A stretch of DNA of 64,000 nucleotides, taken from positions 1 to 64,000 of the forward strand of contig JBATUR010000073.1 of the NCBI GenBank assembly GCA_049671305.1, given 5' to 3'. The translations under genes and the position numbers were made by a program. This document shows, piece after piece, positions 62,340 through 64,000 of this stretch; position 1 is the stretch's first letter; each line of letters begins with the position of its first letter. The notes below the pieces were generated by a model, which saw only the letters and a list, made by a program, of their open reading frames with translations, was not told the DNA's origin and searched no databases. The DNA comes from CADCTM01 sp049671305. Lineage in GTDB: Bacteria > Cyanobacteriota > Cyanobacteriia > Cyanobacteriales > Coleofasciculaceae.

Positions 62340-63434
62340 CTAAAACGAAATTGTCAAGTAATTATTGTGAAATTTAGCACCTTTTACCGGTTGACCGCTC
62401 AAAGCTGGCGGCAATAAGATATTGCGCCGTTGATCCCCGGCATCAATGGTGACTTCTGGACCCGATTGAGTGAGCTTGACCTGCTTTTTATCAAAACTGG
62501 GCAAAAACAAGCTTACCTGGCGCGTTGAGAGGTCAATGGCGATGGGTTTAGGAGCAAGGGTAGCTTGTTTAAAGTCGGGCATAGCATCCATCAGTGGTTG
62601 CCAGTCGGAACCAACGCGGGTGGGAATAAGGTTAAGGGATAACGGGTCGAATTCTGCTGTTAGTTCAGTATTTGCTGACTGGTTGAGTATAGCGCCGCCG
62701 ACGGTGAGCCCGACTTGTTGTGCGCCACCCCAGAGGTATCTAGCAGTAGCGATCGCCGTTGGGTCATCACTGGTCACCAAATATGCCGCTACACGGTTAG
62801 GATCAGCCATTGCCGCCTTACCTTGTTCTAGGATATTAGTGGCTTGTTTGGTTTGTTCTGGGGCGAAATTATCGCCCGACCAGGATACATTAAGAACTGT
62901 ACTAGTAATGGGCTGAATGAAGGGTGAGACAGACTTCCAGACATCGGAATCTTCTACGACTTTGCGGAAGCGGCGGATATACCAGCTTAGGACTTCTGCC
63001 ATACCCAACATTCGCAAGCTGGCTTGGTTGCCGTCGCCGTCGTAGATAATTACGTCATATTTGCCGCTATTTTCATATTCGCGGATCGCGTTTAGTGCCA
63101 AAGCGCTGTCCATGCCTGGTAAGATAGCGAGTTCTTGACCATAGACATTATTGAGAATAGGCGATCGCAAATATTGCTTTTCCAGTTTTTTAACTTCTTC
63201 CCAATTCCGTTCTAGCAGTACCGTACTTTGTAGTTGAACAGCTTGGAAATTCGTATCAATTGCGCTGGGATCAGAACCAACCGTTGCGCCCAGGAGGAGT
63301 CCAAAGGCAGGTGTAGGGTCTTGTCCGATGAGTAATACTCGTTGACCGAGGCGGGAAAGTTGTTTAGCAGCAGCGATCGCCATTGTAGTGCGACCAGTGC
63401 CGCCTTTGCCCAAAAAAGTAAGTAGCAGGGCCAT
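62340..63434 (-). CDS. Get3d-like ArsA/GET3-family P-loop ATPase with C-terminal alpha-crystallin-like domain
   Basis: The 364-residue protein fits the photosynthetic-lineage branch of the ArsA/GET3 family. It has the deviant Walker A LTFLGKGGTGRTTMAIAAAK, in which the second Lys of the usual GKGGVGKT is Arg, and LIGQDPTPAFGLLLG in place of the Get3 switch I. VIIYDGDGNQASLRMLGM stands where Get3 has DTAPTGHTLR. The last 85 or so residues (RQVSLFLPSFDKKQVKLTQS onward) form a beta-rich HSP20/alpha-crystallin-like domain. It may help deliver membrane proteins, but no substrate is known. It begins 2 bp before the stop of the DUF2862 gene upstream and precedes chlG. Confidence 0.82.
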   Translation of the reverse strand: MALLLTFLGKGGTGRTTMAIAAAKQLSRLGQRVLLIGQDPTPAFGLLLGATVGSDPSAIDTNFQAVQLQSTVLLERNWEEVKKLEKQYLRSPILNNVYGQELAILPGMDSALALNAIREYENSGKYDVIIYDGDGNQASLRMLGMAEVLSWYIRRFRKVVEDSDVWKSVSPFIQPITSTVLNVSWSGDNFAPEQTKQATNILEQGKAAMADPNRVAAYLVTSDDPTAIATARYLWGGAQQVGLTVGGAILNQSANTELTAEFDPLSLNLIPTRVGSDWQPLMDAMPDFKQATLAPKPIAIDLSTRQVSLFLPSFDKKQVKLTQSGPEVTIDAGDQRRNILLPPALSGQPVKGAKFHNNYLTISF

Positions 63435-63436
63435 TG

Positions 63437-63634
63437 TTAGTTTTCTGCGGGTTTCAGTTCATCTTCAAAAAACCAGGTGCTTGAATTATCTTCAAATAGC
63501 ACCACGATGCCGACACCACTGCCATCAGTCATTTTGTAGCTTTTGACAGTGCCGACTTTCCCCAGTTTACTGACAATTGCAGGCGATACCCTGTCTCTGA
63601 GGCGGTAGACTTTAACTTTTTGCCCGATCTCCAT
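63437..63634 (-). CDS. DUF2862-family small protein
   Basis: The 65-residue protein is a cyanobacterial DUF2862 member. It begins MEIGQKVKVYRLRDRVSPAI and ends DNSSTWFFEDELKPAEN, with the KLGKVGTVKSYKMTDGSGVG core. It appears to form a small beta-rich (SH3-like) fold, by composition. It is the first gene of a tight operon with the Get3d-like and chlG genes (2-bp gap), which suggests a link to thylakoid membrane biogenesis or pigment synthesis; this is inference. No biochemical function is known to me. Confidence 0.85.
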   Translation of the reverse strand: MEIGQKVKVYRLRDRVSPAIVSKLGKVGTVKSYKMTDGSGVGIVVLFEDNSSTWFFEDELKPAEN

Positions 63635-63894
63635 TCCTGTTACTGTGTCCGATAGGATGAACCATTAAATAGTGTAGCCGAATCAGGACGCTAGGATATG
63701 CAAAAAGGTAGTCAAAAGTGATGATTTACTTAATCTGTGGTAATAATTTGGCTGTACAAATCCAGGTGAGGGGGAAAATCGTAATTTCTTGCTCAATTTA
63801 AGATAAGGTAACGTATCCTCAAATACAGGAAAAGCGGCGTCAAACAACGGGAAGCTTATTTGACCTAGCTTAGAAAAGAAGTGAGGGTTGTGGT

Positions 63895-64000
63895 GTGGTG
63901 GTTATAAGTGAGGCACGAGTGTTACTTAAAGAACTCAAACTATTTTTCCGTCGGATTATTAAGTTGAAGCGCTATTTGCCGATAAATGAACAACAGTGGG
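63895..64000 (+). CDS. N-terminal fragment of an unidentified protein (truncated by window edge)
   Basis: A GTG at 63895 or 63898 opens a frame that stays open to the right edge, encoding about 35 residues beginning with a Val-rich start and then SEARVLLKELKLFFRRIIKL, a basic amphipathic helix. No domain is recognised. The divergent arrangement with the DUF2862 operon and the good frame length to the edge make it plausible, but the start and reality of the gene are uncertain. Confidence 0.35.
   Translation, partial: MVVISEARVLLKELKLFFRRIIKLKRYLPINEQQW

Noticed and set aside
1..64000. tRNA, rRNA, CRISPR arrays, transposases and phage genes
   Set aside because: I looked for T-loop motifs, regularly spaced direct repeats, and IS or phage protein motifs in the translations and found none.

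Overview
The window comes from a cyanobacterium. It carries chlorophyll synthase (chlG), the Calvin-cycle regulator CP12, a Get3d-like ArsA protein, several small cyanobacterial families (DUF3177, DUF2862), an hpsN-hpsO-hpsP-like glycosyltransferase trio, and dozens of copies of the HIP1 octamer GCGATCGC. The genus cannot be fixed from this sequence alone. No tRNA, rRNA, CRISPR array, transposase, integrase or phage gene was seen.

Layout. (1) 1-14611, minus strand: a dense exopolysaccharide/O-antigen-like cluster. It holds five or six glycosyltransferases, one hexapeptide acyltransferase, six SAM methyltransferases, a DegT/DnrJ/EryC1 sugar aminotransferase, a cupin and a Wzt-type ABC ATPase with a C-terminal glycan-binding domain, plus an odd 62-codon ORF ending in Gly and Cys runs. 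I found no HIP1 site between about 1.55 and 15.25 kb, although HIP1 is frequent elsewhere, so this block is probably acquired or fast-exchanging. (2) 14851-17165, minus strand: an SLH-domain outer-membrane beta-barrel gene and a small secreted-protein gene. (3) 17360-27783, plus strand: a Wza-type export protein, a Wzz/BY-kinase fusion and a 1908-residue TamB-like protein with six tandem 70-residue repeats.

(4) 27815-36596, mixed strands: a five-PAS hybrid histidine kinase, a metallophosphoesterase, trmB, a GT39 mannosyltransferase, an endonuclease/exonuclease/phosphatase-family enzyme and a small secreted protein. (5) 36760-50048, plus strand, is the most intriguing block. It runs from a parvulin-like PPIase through a filamentous-haemagglutinin-type exoprotein (no TpsB partner in the window), an exported TPR-CHAT caspase-like protease, an HlyB-like ABC exporter with two degenerate regulatory domains, and an HlyD adaptor, to a WecG/TagA/CpsF glycosyltransferase.

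(6) 50127-55917: an M48 membrane protease, a FIST-domain protein, cp12 with a clear terminator, a DUF3177 membrane protein and two small proteins. (7) 56246-61243, plus strand: glmM followed by three hps-like glycosyltransferases. (8) 61332-63634, minus strand: DUF2862, Get3d-like ATPase and chlG in one tight operon. A truncated plus-strand ORF runs off the right edge.

The dominant theme is the cell surface. There are genes for sugar precursor supply (glmM), assembly and modification of glycans (two clusters), export (Wza, Wzc-like kinase, Wzt), outer-membrane biogenesis (TamB, SLH protein), and protein secretion (HlyB/HlyD, a two-partner-secretion exoprotein).
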